NCBI GenBank assembly: GCA_947373225.1
Contig: CANBWX010000025.1
Span: 1-34,211 of the forward strand
From: Flavobacteriaceae bacterium
GTDB lineage: Bacteria; Bacteroidota; Bacteroidia; Flavobacteriales; Flavobacteriaceae
Length of the DNA stretch: 34,211 nt
Direction of reading: 5' to 3'
In this document: positions 15,803 through 24,249 of the stretch, one piece after another
How the letters are laid out: each line of letters begins with the position of its first letter
Position numbering within the stretch: position 1 is the stretch's first letter
Notes under the pieces: model-generated
Told to the model about the DNA's origin: nothing
Databases searched by the model: none
Seen by the model: the letters and a program-made list of their open reading frames with translations, nothing else
Position numbers and translations under genes: made by a program

Positions 15803-15860
15803 GAATTATGAATTATGAATTATGAGTTATGAATTAGCTTGTAATTCATAACTCATAATT
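15803..15860. repeat. GAATTAT tandem heptamers with inverted copy (hairpin)
   Basis: Five 7-base units run head to tail from 15803 to 15837 (GAATTAT three times, GAGTTAT, then GAATTAG). After a 5-base loop (15837-15841) the 19 bases 15842-15860 are the exact reverse complement of 15818-15836. It fills nearly all of the 71-base fbaA-accD spacer, so any fbaA-accD read-through transcript would carry the hairpin. No U tract. Confidence 0.9.
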
Positions 15861-15866
15861 TGAAAT

Positions 15867-16934
15867 TTATAGCGTATTCACGTTGTTCAAATCTGTGAAT
15901 GCTTGTTCCAATCTTGCAATGAATGTAGCTTCACCTTCACGCAACCATTTTCTTGGATCGTAATATTTTTTGTTCGGAGCGTCAGAACCAGTTGGGTTAC
16001 CAATTTGAGTTTTTAGGTAGTCAATATTGTCAACCATAAAGTCACGAATACCTTCTGTAAATGCAAATTGCAAGTCAGTATCAATGTTCATTTTTACAAC
16101 TCCGTAGCTAATACCTTCTCTAATTTCTTCTAATGTAGAACCTGAACCACCGTGGAAAACGAAATCAACTGGGTTAGGTCCTGTTTTGAATTTTTCTTGA
16201 ACGTAATCTTGAGAATTTTTCAAGATTTTTGGAGTTAGTTTTACGTTTCCTGGTTTGTAAACACCGTGAACGTTTCCAAAAGAAGCAGCGATTGTAAATC
16301 TTGGGCTTATTTTTAATAATTCTTCGTAAGCATAAGATACTTCAGAAGGTTGTGTGTATAATTTTGAGCTATCAACGTCTGAGTTGTCAACACCATCTTC
16401 TTCGCCACCTGTAATTCCAAGTTCGATTTCTAATGTCATTCCCATTTTGCTCATTCTAGCTAAATATCCTTTACAGATTTCGATGTTTTCTTCGATTGGC
16501 TCTTCAGATAAATCGATCATGTGAGAAGAGAACAATGGTTTTCCTGTTGCTGCGAAATGTTTTTCGGAAGCATCTAATAAACCATCAATCCAAGGTAATA
16601 ATTTTTTTGCACAGTGGTCAGTATGTAAAATTACAGTTGCGCCATAAGCTTCTGCCAAAGTATGAATGTGTAATGCTCCAGCAATTCCACCAGCAATTGC
16701 TGCTTTTTCACCTGCATTTGAAAGTCCTTTTCCAGCATTAAACTGAGCTCCACCGTTCGAAAATTGAACGATAACTGGTGCGTTTAATTTTGCTGCAGTT
16801 TCAAGAACTCCATTAATAGTATTCGATCCAGTAACATTTACTGCAGGAAGTGCAAATCCTTTTTCTTTTGCATATCTGAAAATCTCTTGTACTTGATCTC
16901 CTGTAGCTACGCCTGGTTTAATATTATGTGCCAT
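15867..16934 (-). CDS. fbaA: Class II fructose-bisphosphate aldolase
   Basis: Zinc-dependent aldolase interconverting fructose-1,6-bisphosphate with dihydroxyacetone phosphate and glyceraldehyde-3-phosphate in glycolysis and gluconeogenesis. The 355 residues match the FbaA (class IIA) length. HTDHC gives the catalytic Asp106 and zinc ligand His107; His224 in NVHGVYKPG and His261 in FHGGSGST are the other zinc ligands, and MNIDTD follows. ATG at 16934. It starts 65 bases after tamL ends and has its own consensus -7 element. accD follows on the same strand. Confidence 0.97.
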   Translation of the reverse strand: MAHNIKPGVATGDQVQEIFRYAKEKGFALPAVNVTGSNTINGVLETAAKLNAPVIVQFSNGGAQFNAGKGLSNAGEKAAIAGGIAGALHIHTLAEAYGATVILHTDHCAKKLLPWIDGLLDASEKHFAATGKPLFSSHMIDLSEEPIEENIEICKGYLARMSKMGMTLEIELGITGGEEDGVDNSDVDSSKLYTQPSEVSYAYEELLKISPRFTIAASFGNVHGVYKPGNVKLTPKILKNSQDYVQEKFKTGPNPVDFVFHGGSGSTLEEIREGISYGVVKMNIDTDLQFAFTEGIRDFMVDNIDYLKTQIGNPTGSDAPNKKYYDPRKWLREGEATFIARLEQAFTDLNNVNTL

Positions 16935-16976
16935 TGTAATTTTTTTTTAAATTGTTTTTTGTTGTTTTATAGTTTG

Positions 16977-16984
16977 CAAAAATA
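16977..16984 (-). promoter_or_regulatory. Probable fbaA -7 element (TATTTTTG)
   Basis: Minus-strand TATTTTTG matches TAnnTTTG, between the tamL stop and the fbaA ATG, and would give a leader of about 35 bases rich in A. No exact TTG lies 17-23 bases upstream. Confidence 0.5.
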
Positions 16985-16998
16985 AGAATTATTTAGCA

Positions 16999-19563
16999 TT
17001 AGAAAGGATAATTTATTCCAAAATTAAAAACGGAGTGACCAAAATTATAATCTTGAAACCATTGTTTCCCTATTTCACTGGCGGGATTGTAGGTTTTAAA
17101 CCCAAAATCAAATCGAACTACAAAAAAACTTAAGTCATATCGTAAGCCAAATCCTGAACCTACAGCGATTTCGCTCAGATCGGAAATGCCTGAAAAAGTC
17201 GATTTTTTATCGGTTACGCCGTCAAAAACATTCCAAATATTCCCCGCATCTATAAATAAAGCTCCTTTTAAACTGTTTAATACTTTAAAACGATATTCGG
17301 CACTCATCGCAATTTTCATATTGGCCTCATTGAAATCATTTATGGTAGTACTGCTTCCAGGACCTAAACGGTAGGGTTGCCATGCTCTATTGTCATTAGA
17401 TCCGCCAGAAAAATAACTTCTTGAAAAAGGAATGTAATTCGAATTTCCATAAGGAATGGCAATGCCAAAAAAGGCTCTAACGGCAAATACCTTTTCTTTG
17501 GATAAATCCCAATGTTTGATATAATCGAATTCTGCTTTTACGTATTCAGAATATTCTAAATTAAAAATTTTGTAATTGCCATTCTGGTCTTTTGGTAGGT
17601 TTGCAGCACCAGAAATTAAGGATAAAAGGGAACCTGCTGATTCTATTTTTGTTTTAAATTGGTAAAAATTATTATCCTGTAGATCTGTTTTCGTTGTTTT
17701 TGTATAAGTAAAATTTGTAGCAAAAATGAAATCATTTTCGGTTAATCGAACTCTTCGTTCTTCAATACTGTTAAGGGCAATATAATCTTTATTAGAAGGA
17801 GTCAATGCTGGGTTATTTCCCGATAAAGCGTCATTGGTAAATCCTGTAGTTCCTTTCCATATTATTAAATTTCTATCATTAATATTATTGAAATAAGAAG
17901 AATTTGAATTATATAATTTTCCTAATTTATTTAAAGCAGTATAGGACGAACTATAGATGTTGTAATAATTCTCAGGATTTAAATTCCGTACATATTGAAT
18001 ATTAAACAAATCAAAACGAGCTGAATTATTCTTTTTCGGTGTCCAATTATAAGATAATGCACCCGTTAAATTTTCTTTATCTAAACCAATATTTTTTTGA
18101 GTTGATAATCCTGTAGAAATAAGTGTTGAAGGAATCATACTTTTGGGAATGATTTTTTCTGTACTAAAAGGAAACCATAATCGGGGAATATTTAGTTTTA
18201 AATCTACTCCATATTCCGAGACATTAAAAAAATTATTATTTGGATTTGCTAAATCTTTTGAAGCACCAATATTTCCACGTCCTGAAATTTCTAGTGTTTC
18301 TGCGCCATTAAATACGTTTCGAATCGTTTCAGATATACTTGCAGCAATCCCAATGTCTTGTATATTTGAATGAGTAACATCAAACGAGGTTCCAAAACTA
18401 TATTTTTTTCGCGGTGTCAAATATACTTTTGCAATCAAGGACTGAGCGGTAGAATCTCTTGGATCTACTTCATATAAAATGGTTGGATAGTTAAAAATCT
18501 TAAGATTGTTCAAATAACGTGAGGTAAGAACAGTTTTATTATCGGCAAATAAGCCTCCTTTTGTAATAAATACGGCATCGGTAATGGCACGTGGTTTATA
18601 TTTTAATTTTTCGTGACTGTATAAATGAAAATTATTAAAAGAAGTACTGTCAGTAATTGGCGAATTAATTTTGGTTGGTGAATAATCGGTATAAATATTT
18701 ACATCACTTATTTTAAATATTTTAAAAGGTTCTGTTCTTGTGGAATCCTTTTCTAAATAAGAATAATTTTCTATTACTAAATTGATATTTACTTTGTTCT
18801 TTTTAGTGAGTGTATCTACATCAAAAGTTACGTTATTGGGCTGAAAATGATATACACCATTGTTTCTAAAATAAGTTGTAATTCGATTTTTTTCATTCTC
18901 AAAATCTTGTGTTTTATATTGATTTCCTGATTTTAAAAACGAATTTGCACTATTTGCCCGATACATTGAATCCAAAGCTTGAGTATGAATACTTGTTTTC
19001 AAAGTATCTAAAAGAAACGGATTTCCGGTAGTTATGCTGTATTTTATTTTTGCTTTTTTAGGACTAAGGCTATCTAGTTTGTAATTTGCTTTTACTTTAA
19101 AATAGCCGTCGTTAAAGTAAAAATATTTTAATCTCACAATCGATTTATTAGTTTTAACTGTATCAACAATCACTGGAGGTTCCCCAGTTTTTTTAAGGAA
19201 ATCATGTATGCCATGATACCAAAAGGATTTTCCAAGTCTGTCGACTTGTTTTGCCGACAACCACTTTGATTTTCGTTCATATTTACCAGGATTGTTTTTA
19301 AACTTTGCTTGATAAGTGGAGTCTGGATTGGGATTAGCAAGGTTAAATAAATTCAATCTCAGGCGATAACCCAGAATGTCAGTATTCTGTTTTTGATACA
19401 ATTGATTGGTAACAATTTCGCTCTTTATAGCCTTGTTGTTTACTATAATTTCATTTTTAGTAAGTAGTTGTTTTCCGTTTGGAACTCGTCTTACGGTATT
19501 ACAGGCCGAGATAATTATTCCTATTAGAATAAATGTTGCTATTTTTGTGCTAATCTTTTTCAA
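16999..19563 (-). CDS. tamL: TamL-type BamA/TamA-family outer membrane lipoprotein
   Basis: Omp85-superfamily protein expected to work with TamB in outer-membrane biogenesis. With the TTG start at 19563 the product is 854 residues and opens with a textbook lipoprotein signal, KKISTKIATFILIGIIISAC, lipobox Cys at 21. POTRA-like repeats occupy about 25-400 and a 16-stranded barrel the C-terminal half, ending in a terminal Phe (NFGINYPF). Lipidation of a TamA homologue is known from Bacteroidota, where the protein is called TamL. There is no ATG in this region, and the longer frame (TTG at 19617) would start upstream of the promoter's -7 element. The gene is divergent from trmH with the two 5' regions overlapping; porT and menG lie beyond. 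Confidence 0.88.
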   Translation of the reverse strand: MKKISTKIATFILIGIIISACNTVRRVPNGKQLLTKNEIIVNNKAIKSEIVTNQLYQKQNTDILGYRLRLNLFNLANPNPDSTYQAKFKNNPGKYERKSKWLSAKQVDRLGKSFWYHGIHDFLKKTGEPPVIVDTVKTNKSIVRLKYFYFNDGYFKVKANYKLDSLSPKKAKIKYSITTGNPFLLDTLKTSIHTQALDSMYRANSANSFLKSGNQYKTQDFENEKNRITTYFRNNGVYHFQPNNVTFDVDTLTKKNKVNINLVIENYSYLEKDSTRTEPFKIFKISDVNIYTDYSPTKINSPITDSTSFNNFHLYSHEKLKYKPRAITDAVFITKGGLFADNKTVLTSRYLNNLKIFNYPTILYEVDPRDSTAQSLIAKVYLTPRKKYSFGTSFDVTHSNIQDIGIAASISETIRNVFNGAETLEISGRGNIGASKDLANPNNNFFNVSEYGVDLKLNIPRLWFPFSTEKIIPKSMIPSTLISTGLSTQKNIGLDKENLTGALSYNWTPKKNNSARFDLFNIQYVRNLNPENYYNIYSSSYTALNKLGKLYNSNSSYFNNINDRNLIIWKGTTGFTNDALSGNNPALTPSNKDYIALNSIEERRVRLTENDFIFATNFTYTKTTKTDLQDNNFYQFKTKIESAGSLLSLISGAANLPKDQNGNYKIFNLEYSEYVKAEFDYIKHWDLSKEKVFAVRAFFGIAIPYGNSNYIPFSRSYFSGGSNDNRAWQPYRLGPGSSTTINDFNEANMKIAMSAEYRFKVLNSLKGALFIDAGNIWNVFDGVTDKKSTFSGISDLSEIAVGSGFGLRYDLSFFVVRFDFGFKTYNPASEIGKQWFQDYNFGHSVFNFGINYPF
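19540..19547 (+). promoter_or_regulatory. Possible trmH -7 element (TATTTTTG)
   Basis: TATTTTTG on the plus strand lies within the signal-peptide codons of tamL, antisense to it, about 53 bases before the methyltransferase ATG. No TTG at the proper distance. It is the only good match upstream of this gene. Confidence 0.35.
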
Positions 19564-19583
19564 ATGTTCGGAAATATTTAATT

Positions 19584-19617
19584 CAAAAGTACATTTTTTA
19601 TGGTTAGTAAAAACCAA
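19584..19617 (-). promoter_or_regulatory. Probable tamL promoter (TACTTTTG)
   Basis: Minus-strand TACTTTTG (19591-19584) matches TAnnTTTG, with TTG (19617-19615) 23 bases upstream, the upper end of the usual spacing. It implies a transcript start near 19578 and supports the TTG start codon at 19563. Confidence 0.5.
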
Positions 19618-20331
19618 ATAAAACTTATAACGAGTTTACAACAAAAAAAATATCGTGTAGCCAATCAATTATTTTTTGCCGAAGGTATAAAGGTAATTCA
19701 AGAATTGGTAGAATCAAATTTTGAACTGGTTCATTTGTACACAACCCAAAATGATTTTGATGAAGTTTCGAACGCCAAAAAAACGATAATTAACGAAAGT
19801 GATTTAAAAAAAATCAGCGCTTTGGCAACACCAAATACCTGTTTGGCACTTTTTAAAATCCCTGCCAATAAAGAAATCGTCGAATCAGGTTTGATTATTG
19901 CTCTTGACTCTATACGTGATCCGGGAAATCTGGGGACAATATTGCGTTTGTGCGACTGGTTTGGTATCAATCAATTAATTTGTTCCAAGGAAACAGTGGA
20001 TATTTACAACCCAAAAGTGGTTCAGGCAACCATGGGGTCTATCGCGCGCGTAAATGTAAATTATATAGATTTGAACGCTTTTGTAAGTGAAACGGAATTA
20101 CCTGTTTTTGGTACTTTTATGGATGGAAAAAACATCTATAAATCAGTTTTGCCTCAAGAAGGAATTATTATTATGGGCAATGAAGCCAATGGAATTTCAC
20201 CTGAATTAGAATTATTAGTAAAAAATAAACTCACAATTCCTCGTTTTGGCAGTCTTCAAAAAACCGAAAGCCTCAATGTAGCCACCGCCACCGCTATTAT
20301 TTTGAGTGAGTTCAGGAGGAATAATAGTTAG
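19600..20331 (+). CDS. SpoU/TrmH-family RNA 2'-O-methyltransferase
   Basis: A 243-residue SPOUT methyltransferase that uses S-adenosylmethionine to methylate ribose 2'-OH groups of rRNA or tRNA. It has an N-terminal substrate-binding region (about 1-95) starting with KNQIKLITSLQQKKYR, then the knotted domain with LDSIRDPGNLGTILR (motif 1, about 108-122), MGNEANGIS (motif 2) and LNVATATAIILSEF (motif 3). The target RNA cannot be assigned from sequence; RlmB-like 23S rRNA activity is a possibility. ATG at 19600 lies upstream of the tamL start, so the two divergent genes share 5' sequence. It ends four bases from the convergent porT stop. Confidence 0.92.
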   Translation: MVSKNQIKLITSLQQKKYRVANQLFFAEGIKVIQELVESNFELVHLYTTQNDFDEVSNAKKTIINESDLKKISALATPNTCLALFKIPANKEIVESGLIIALDSIRDPGNLGTILRLCDWFGINQLICSKETVDIYNPKVVQATMGSIARVNVNYIDLNAFVSETELPVFGTFMDGKNIYKSVLPQEGIIIMGNEANGISPELELLVKNKLTIPRFGSLQKTESLNVATATAIILSEFRRNNS

Positions 20332-20335
20332 TTTT

Positions 20336-21064
20336 TTAATGAAAAGTAAAATTGATAAAAACGGCTCTGCTTTTTAGTGATTGAATATTGCTTGTCCAAG
20401 GACTTGCAGGATCTTTATCGCGAATTAGTTCATCATTAATTCCGAAAACACCTCTTATTGATGGCGAGAATATAAAATATTCCGAAAAAATATCAATACC
20501 AAAACCCATTTCATAATTAGTTGTCCAAGGCTTTACTCTAAAGCGTTGTTCTAGATTATCATCGACTGATTTTGCATTGCTTGACAAATTTAATGTTGCC
20601 GAAGCACCTCCCAACAAGTAAGGACGAATATTTCCTGTTCTAGCCGAAGAAAATTTCAGTAATAACGGAAAATGAATATAAGTGCTGTTTACTTCTCTAA
20701 GTTTATCACTCGAATTAGGATATGTTGCAGTTGGGTTGGTGAAATAACTTGTGGGATAATAAAAATCTCGTGTTGTATAATATAATCCCGGTTCAAAACG
20801 CAAATCAATATATTCTTGAAGCTTCAAATCGGCAACAAGTCCCACATTAAAACCAGTGCTTTTCTTTATTGCGATATCTGGCACAGGAGTTTTGTAAACT
20901 ACCTTAAAATCATAAGAGTTAAATCCCAAATAGAATCCAAAATAGAGTTTTTGCTTTTGAAAATTCTCTAAATTAATAATGGGATCTTTGCTAAATATGC
21001 CTTTAGTTTGTGCTAATCCATTGAAGGTTATTGCAAATAGAAGTATTACAATTATTTTTTTCAT
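20336..21064 (-). CDS. porT: PorT/SprT-type outer-membrane protein (type IX secretion, gliding)
   Basis: A 242-residue protein with a cleavable signal peptide (MKKIIVILLFAITFNGLAQ) and an alternating, Tyr/Phe-rich beta-barrel pattern ending in an aromatic-containing C-terminal strand (AVFINFTFH). It resembles PorT, a component required for the Bacteroidota type IX secretion system (SprT in gliding flavobacteria), in size, N-terminal YFGFYLGFNSYDF segment and in lying directly after menG/ubiE, the arrangement I associate with porT. It starts one base after the menG stop and is surely co-transcribed. A generic outer-membrane beta-barrel (PF13568) protein is the alternative. Confidence 0.8.
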   Translation of the reverse strand: MKKIIVILLFAITFNGLAQTKGIFSKDPIINLENFQKQKLYFGFYLGFNSYDFKVVYKTPVPDIAIKKSTGFNVGLVADLKLQEYIDLRFEPGLYYTTRDFYYPTSYFTNPTATYPNSSDKLREVNSTYIHFPLLLKFSSARTGNIRPYLLGGASATLNLSSNAKSVDDNLEQRFRVKPWTTNYEMGFGIDIFSEYFIFSPSIRGVFGINDELIRDKDPASPWTSNIQSLKSRAVFINFTFH

Positions 21065-21065
21065 A

Positions 21066-21797
21066 TTATTTTTTCGAAGCTGAGTAAATTGTTGCTACAC
21101 CAAATGTTTGTGGCATTGCAACAACATCTATAAACCCAATTTTTCTCAAAATATTGTTTAAGGCTTCTCCATAAGGAAATGCTGCCGCCGATTCGGATAA
21201 ATAGCCATAAGCAACATTGTCTTTTGAAAATAATTTCCCGATAATTGGCAAAATATTTTCACTATAAAAAGTATAACCTTGTTTGTAAGGCGTTTTATCT
21301 GGTACTGAAGTTTCAAGAATTACAAAAACACCATTTGGTTTTAAAACTCTTAAAATTTCTGTCAATCCTTTTTCAAGATTTTCAAAATTCCGAACTCCAA
21401 AAGCTACTGTAATAGCATCAAAATGATTGTCTTCAAAAGGCATATTTTCAGAATCGGCCAAAACCATTTCGATTGTATCAGATAAGTTTTTTTCTTGAAT
21501 TTTTTTCTTCCCCACTTCAAGCATTCCAGCCGAAATATCTAATCCAATGATTTCATTTGCTTTGGTTTGAGCCATCAAAATAGCCAAATCTCCCGTTCCT
21601 GTTGCAATATCCAGAATTGTTTTAGGATTTGTTTTGCTTACAATTTGCAAAACTTTCTTGCGCCATTTTACGTCTATTCCAAAAGAAATTACCCGATTAA
21701 GGTTATCGTAATTTCCTGAAATGGTATCAAACATTTGGGCAACTTGTTCTTTCTTACTTAATGACGAATCTTTATAAGGAGTTATATTCTTTGACAT
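21066..21797 (-). CDS. ubiE: Demethylmenaquinone methyltransferase (UbiE/MenG)
   Basis: SAM-dependent C-methyltransferase finishing menaquinone synthesis; flavobacteria use menaquinone, so MenG activity is the relevant one. The 243 residues include the family start ([27 protein letters not shown]), the SAM loop [12 protein letters not shown] (about 62-73), and the [10 protein letters not shown] block (about 129-138). ATG at 21797. A TACCTTTG -7 element separates it from folA, and porT follows with one base between. Confidence 0.96.
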   Translation of the reverse strand: MSKNITPYKDSSLSKKEQVAQMFDTISGNYDNLNRVISFGIDVKWRKKVLQIVSKTNPKTILDIATGTGDLAILMAQTKANEIIGLDISAGMLEVGKKKIQEKNLSDTIEMVLADSENMPFEDNHFDAITVAFGVRNFENLEKGLTEILRVLKPNGVFVILETSVPDKTPYKQGYTFYSENILPIIGKLFSKDNVAYGYLSESAAAFPYGEALNNILRKIGFIDVVAMPQTFGVATIYSASKK

Positions 21798-21813
21798 TTT
21801 CTAAATTTTGGAA

Positions 21814-21821
21814 CAAAGGTA
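21814..21821 (-). promoter_or_regulatory. Probable ubiE-porT -7 element (TACCTTTG)
   Basis: Minus-strand TACCTTTG matches TAnnTTTG and lies 17 bases before the ubiE ATG, in the 48-base spacer after folA. No clear TTG upstream. Confidence 0.45.
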
Positions 21822-21845
21822 AATTAGATTTTTGAATAATGCGTC

Positions 21846-22331
21846 TTATTTTTTTCTTGTAAATGTTTGAAACGTATAATCAAAGAGGTGTTTTTCGTCT
21901 TTTTGATTAAAAACTTCGCTTGTTAGTTTCCAAATATTCAAATCGATTTCAGGAAAATAAACATCGGCTTCAAACGAATGATGAACACATGTAATGTCAA
22001 GTTGATCCGCTAAATAGATAGATTGTTTGTAAATTTCGCCTCCGCCAATGATGAAAATATTTTCATTTTTTGGACAAATAGCAATAGCTTTTTCTAAATT
22101 TTCGACAACTATGCAACCTTCTTTTTCATATTCTTTTTGTCGAGAAATAATAACATGAGTTCTGTTTGGAAGCGGTTTAGGGAAACTTTCAAAGGTTTTT
22201 CTTCCCATAATAATATAATGTCCCGATGTAATTTCTTTGAAACGCTTGAAGTCATTAGGCAAATGCCAAAGTAAATCATTGTTTTTTCCTAGTGCATTGT
22301 TTTCGGCGACTGCCGCAATCAAAATAATCAT
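21846..22331 (-). CDS. folA: Dihydrofolate reductase
   Basis: Reduces dihydrofolate to tetrahydrofolate with NADPH, closing the cycle opened by thymidylate synthase (thyA lies 1.1 kb upstream on the same strand). The 161 residues match the family: N-terminal IILIAAVAENNALG, catalytic Asp27 in HLPNDFKRFK, NADPH-binding MGRKTFES, and IIGGGEIY. ATG at 22331. It begins three bases after the 2TM gene and is therefore part of that operon. Confidence 0.97.
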   Translation of the reverse strand: MIILIAAVAENNALGKNNDLLWHLPNDFKRFKEITSGHYIIMGRKTFESFPKPLPNRTHVIISRQKEYEKEGCIVVENLEKAIAICPKNENIFIIGGGEIYKQSIYLADQLDITCVHHSFEADVYFPEIDLNIWKLTSEVFNQKDEKHLFDYTFQTFTRKK

Positions 22332-22334
22332 TTT

Positions 22335-22676
22335 TTATTGAGGTTTAATAGAGGAATCTTCTTCGATCTGTGTTTGTAATTGGCTAATTTTTCTTTTTTG
22401 TTGAGTAACAAGTCGTTCTATTTGTTCTTTTTCCCAGTTTTTATTCATGAAACGATCTGTTATAAAAACCTTTATAAAATGAAGAATAAACAAAAATGTC
22501 CATGTTGTAATTACCCAAAGAGACCAATTCGATTCAAATCCGAAAACCTTAAAATGGTTGCCAAGAGTTAAAAAGACACTTCCTAATAGAAATAAAACAA
22601 AGTGAAAATAGAGACTTTTTTTCTGGTTTAATCTTTTTCGAGCATATTCGTATTGCTCATATTGTTCGTTTTCCAT
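22335..22676 (-). CDS. 2TM domain-containing protein
   Basis: A 113-residue protein with the 2TM domain (PF13239 type): a Tyr/Arg-rich lead-in (YEYARKRLNQKK), two membrane helices (about 23-43 and 52-75) and a basic/acidic tail with HFIKVFITDRFMNKNWEKEQIERLV followed by a coiled-coil-like segment. The function is not established for the family; in Flavobacteria such domains also occur near histidine kinases of the LytS type. The ATG at 22676 is preferred over the preceding TTG at 22679. It is followed after three bases by folA. TACCTTTA at 22702-22695 is a one-mismatch -7 candidate. Confidence 0.9.
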   Translation of the reverse strand: MENEQYEQYEYARKRLNQKKSLYFHFVLFLLGSVFLTLGNHFKVFGFESNWSLWVITTWTFLFILHFIKVFITDRFMNKNWEKEQIERLVTQQKRKISQLQTQIEEDSSIKPQ

Positions 22677-22803
22677 CAAGAGAAATTTAGTTTATAAAGG
22701 TAAAATTTATTTTTAATTGTCACTATTATGATTCATGATAATTTATTAAGAAAACGTTTTCTATTTTGAGATTAAAATTTTAAATAGGTATAAATTAAGA
22801 AAA

Positions 22804-22827
22804 TCCTTAAAAATTAAGGAAGTTTTT
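22804..22827 (+). repeat. Short hairpin with U run in the 2TM-CBM48 divergent spacer
   Basis: TCCTTAA (22804-22810) and TTAAGGA (22814-22820) pair across a 3-base loop, followed by AGTTTTT. The shape is terminator-like on the plus strand, but no gene ends upstream of it on that strand. It may be a leader or regulatory hairpin, or chance in an AT-rich spacer. The rest of the 237-base spacer shows no gene. Confidence 0.35.
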
Positions 22828-22913
22828 AACATAGTCCTAAAACTTCATCTTAAATATTGAATGTTCGAAAATATTTGTTTTCTTTGTCCCATAAATCTAA
22901 AAATGAAATAGTT

Positions 22914-23210
22914 ATGTCAATAAAGAAACAATTTATAAAAACAAAACCGGTTTGTAAAGTAACATTTTCGGTAGAAGCCAAAGAAGCTAATCTTGCTTCA
23001 GTTGTAGGGGATTTCAATAATTGGAATCCAGCAGATGGAGAATTATCAAAATTGAAAAACGGAACCTTCAAAGGTGTTTTCGATTTGCCAAAAGACGCAT
23101 CGTACGAATTTAAGTACGTAATTGATGGTGCTTTCGTAAACGAGCCAGAATCTGATTCTTTTAAATGGAATGATTTTGCAGGAACTGAAAACGGTGTTTT
23201 AGAACTTTAA
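22914..23210 (+). CDS. Stand-alone CBM48/isoamylase early-set domain protein
   Basis: A 98-residue protein that is almost entirely one glycogen-binding-type (CBM48, AMPK-beta-like) domain: CKVTFSVEAKEANLASVVGDFNNWNP, then GTFKGVFDLPKDASYEFKYVIDG. The Trp and Asn residues in DFNNWNP are the usual carbohydrate-contact positions. It lacks any catalytic domain and has no signal peptide, so a cytoplasmic role in binding glucan or regulating a partner is plausible but unproven. The ATG at 22914 gives the family-like start MSIKKQFIK; the frame continues upstream to a TTG at 22857. It stands alone on the plus strand between minus-strand genes and ends at a strong terminator. Confidence 0.88.
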   Translation: MSIKKQFIKTKPVCKVTFSVEAKEANLASVVGDFNNWNPADGELSKLKNGTFKGVFDLPKDASYEFKYVIDGAFVNEPESDSFKWNDFAGTENGVLEL

Positions 23211-23220
23211 TTATATCCTA

Positions 23221-23248
23221 AAAAAATCCGCTGCAAAGCGGATTTTTT
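23221..23248. terminator. Bidirectional intrinsic terminator
   Basis: Perfect 12-pair stem (23221-23232 with 23237-23248) closed by a GCAA tetraloop, with A-rich and U-rich ends on both strands. It serves the CBM48 gene on the plus strand and can stop thyA transcripts on the minus strand. Confidence 0.92.
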
Positions 23249-23263
23249 GTTTTTATCCTTTTT

Positions 23264-23291
23264 ATTGGTTTATAAACCAATTTTTATTTTT
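23264..23291 (+). terminator. Second hairpin: perfect 18-base palindrome plus T run
   Basis: ATTGGTTTATAAACCAAT (23264-23281) is fully self-complementary and is followed by TTTTATTTTTT. It lies 15 bases past the first terminator and may back it up. A protein-binding palindrome is the alternative. Confidence 0.5.
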
Positions 23292-23411
23292 TCTATTACT
23301 AAAGTATATTCTACATCGGATAGATAAGTTTTTTGTGAATTCATTTCGAAAACGTCTCTAAATTTCTAGAAGTATTTCGGAACTAAATCTGTTTACGATA
23401 AATCCAAAATC

Positions 23412-24236
23412 TTACACCGCAACACTTCCTTTTATAAGTGGATGTGGATCATAACCTTCGAGTGTGAAATCTTCAAAAGTAAAATCGAAAATATCTTTTA
23501 CGGCAGGATTCAAAATCATTTTTGGTAGCGATTTCGTTTCTCGAGACAATTGTAATTCAACTTGCTCAAAATGATTGTTGTAAATGTGTGCGTCTCCAAA
23601 AGTGTGAATAAATTCACCAACTTCTAGCCCGCAAACTTGAGCAATCATCATGGTAAAAAGAGCGTACGAAGCAATATTAAATGGAACACCAAGGAAAATG
23701 TCAGCGCTTCGTTGGTATAATTGGCATGACAGTTTTCCGTCCGAAACGTAGAATTGAAAAAAGGCGTGACAAGGAGGTAAAGCCGCTTTGTTATTGGCTA
23801 CATTTTCCGAAAATGATTTTGAATTATCAGGCAAAACCGAAGGATTCCAAGCCGAAACTAACATTCTACGACTATTTGGATTTGTTTTTAATTCTTTTAT
23901 AAGATCGGCAATTTGATCAATTTCTTCGCTGTTCCAGTTGCGCCATTGATGACCGTAAACAGGACCTAGATTTCCGTTTTCATCTGCCCAAGCATCCCAA
24001 ATTTTAACGCCGTTTTCTTGAAGATATTCAATGTTGGTATCGCCTTTTAAGAACCAAAGTAGTTCGTATATAATTGATTTTAAATGTAGTTTTTTGGTGG
24101 TAACCATCGGAAAACCTTCGCTTAAATCAAATCTCATTTGGTAACCAAAAACACTTTTTGTTCCCGTTCCTGTTCGATCTCCTTTTTGATTTCCGTTTTC
24201 TAAAACGTGTTGTACTAAGTCTAGGTATTGTTTCAT
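23412..24236 (-). CDS. thyA: Thymidylate synthase
   Basis: Makes dTMP from dUMP using methylene-tetrahydrofolate, yielding dihydrofolate for FolA. The 274 residues show the classical ThyA signatures: [24 protein letters not shown], the catalytic Cys156 in [12 protein letters not shown], and DAHIYNNH near 222-229. The protein is about ten residues longer than E. coli ThyA because of an insert just before the active-site Cys ([13 protein letters not shown]). ATG at 24236. The 118-base spacer upstream, after the bifunctional nuclease gene, holds two repeat elements and no full consensus promoter. Confidence 0.98.
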   Translation of the reverse strand: MKQYLDLVQHVLENGNQKGDRTGTGTKSVFGYQMRFDLSEGFPMVTTKKLHLKSIIYELLWFLKGDTNIEYLQENGVKIWDAWADENGNLGPVYGHQWRNWNSEEIDQIADLIKELKTNPNSRRMLVSAWNPSVLPDNSKSFSENVANNKAALPPCHAFFQFYVSDGKLSCQLYQRSADIFLGVPFNIASYALFTMMIAQVCGLEVGEFIHTFGDAHIYNNHFEQVELQLSRETKSLPKMILNPAVKDIFDFTFEDFTLEGYDPHPLIKGSVAV

Positions 24237-24249
24237 TCTTGGTTCAAAG

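Noticed and set aside
15803-15860. Tandem heptamers considered as a CRISPR array
   Set aside because: Units are 7 bases with no spacers, and no cas genes are near.
19564-19617. Longer tamL start at the TTG 19617
   Set aside because: It would add 18 residues in front of a complete lipoprotein signal peptide and begin upstream of the likely transcript start.
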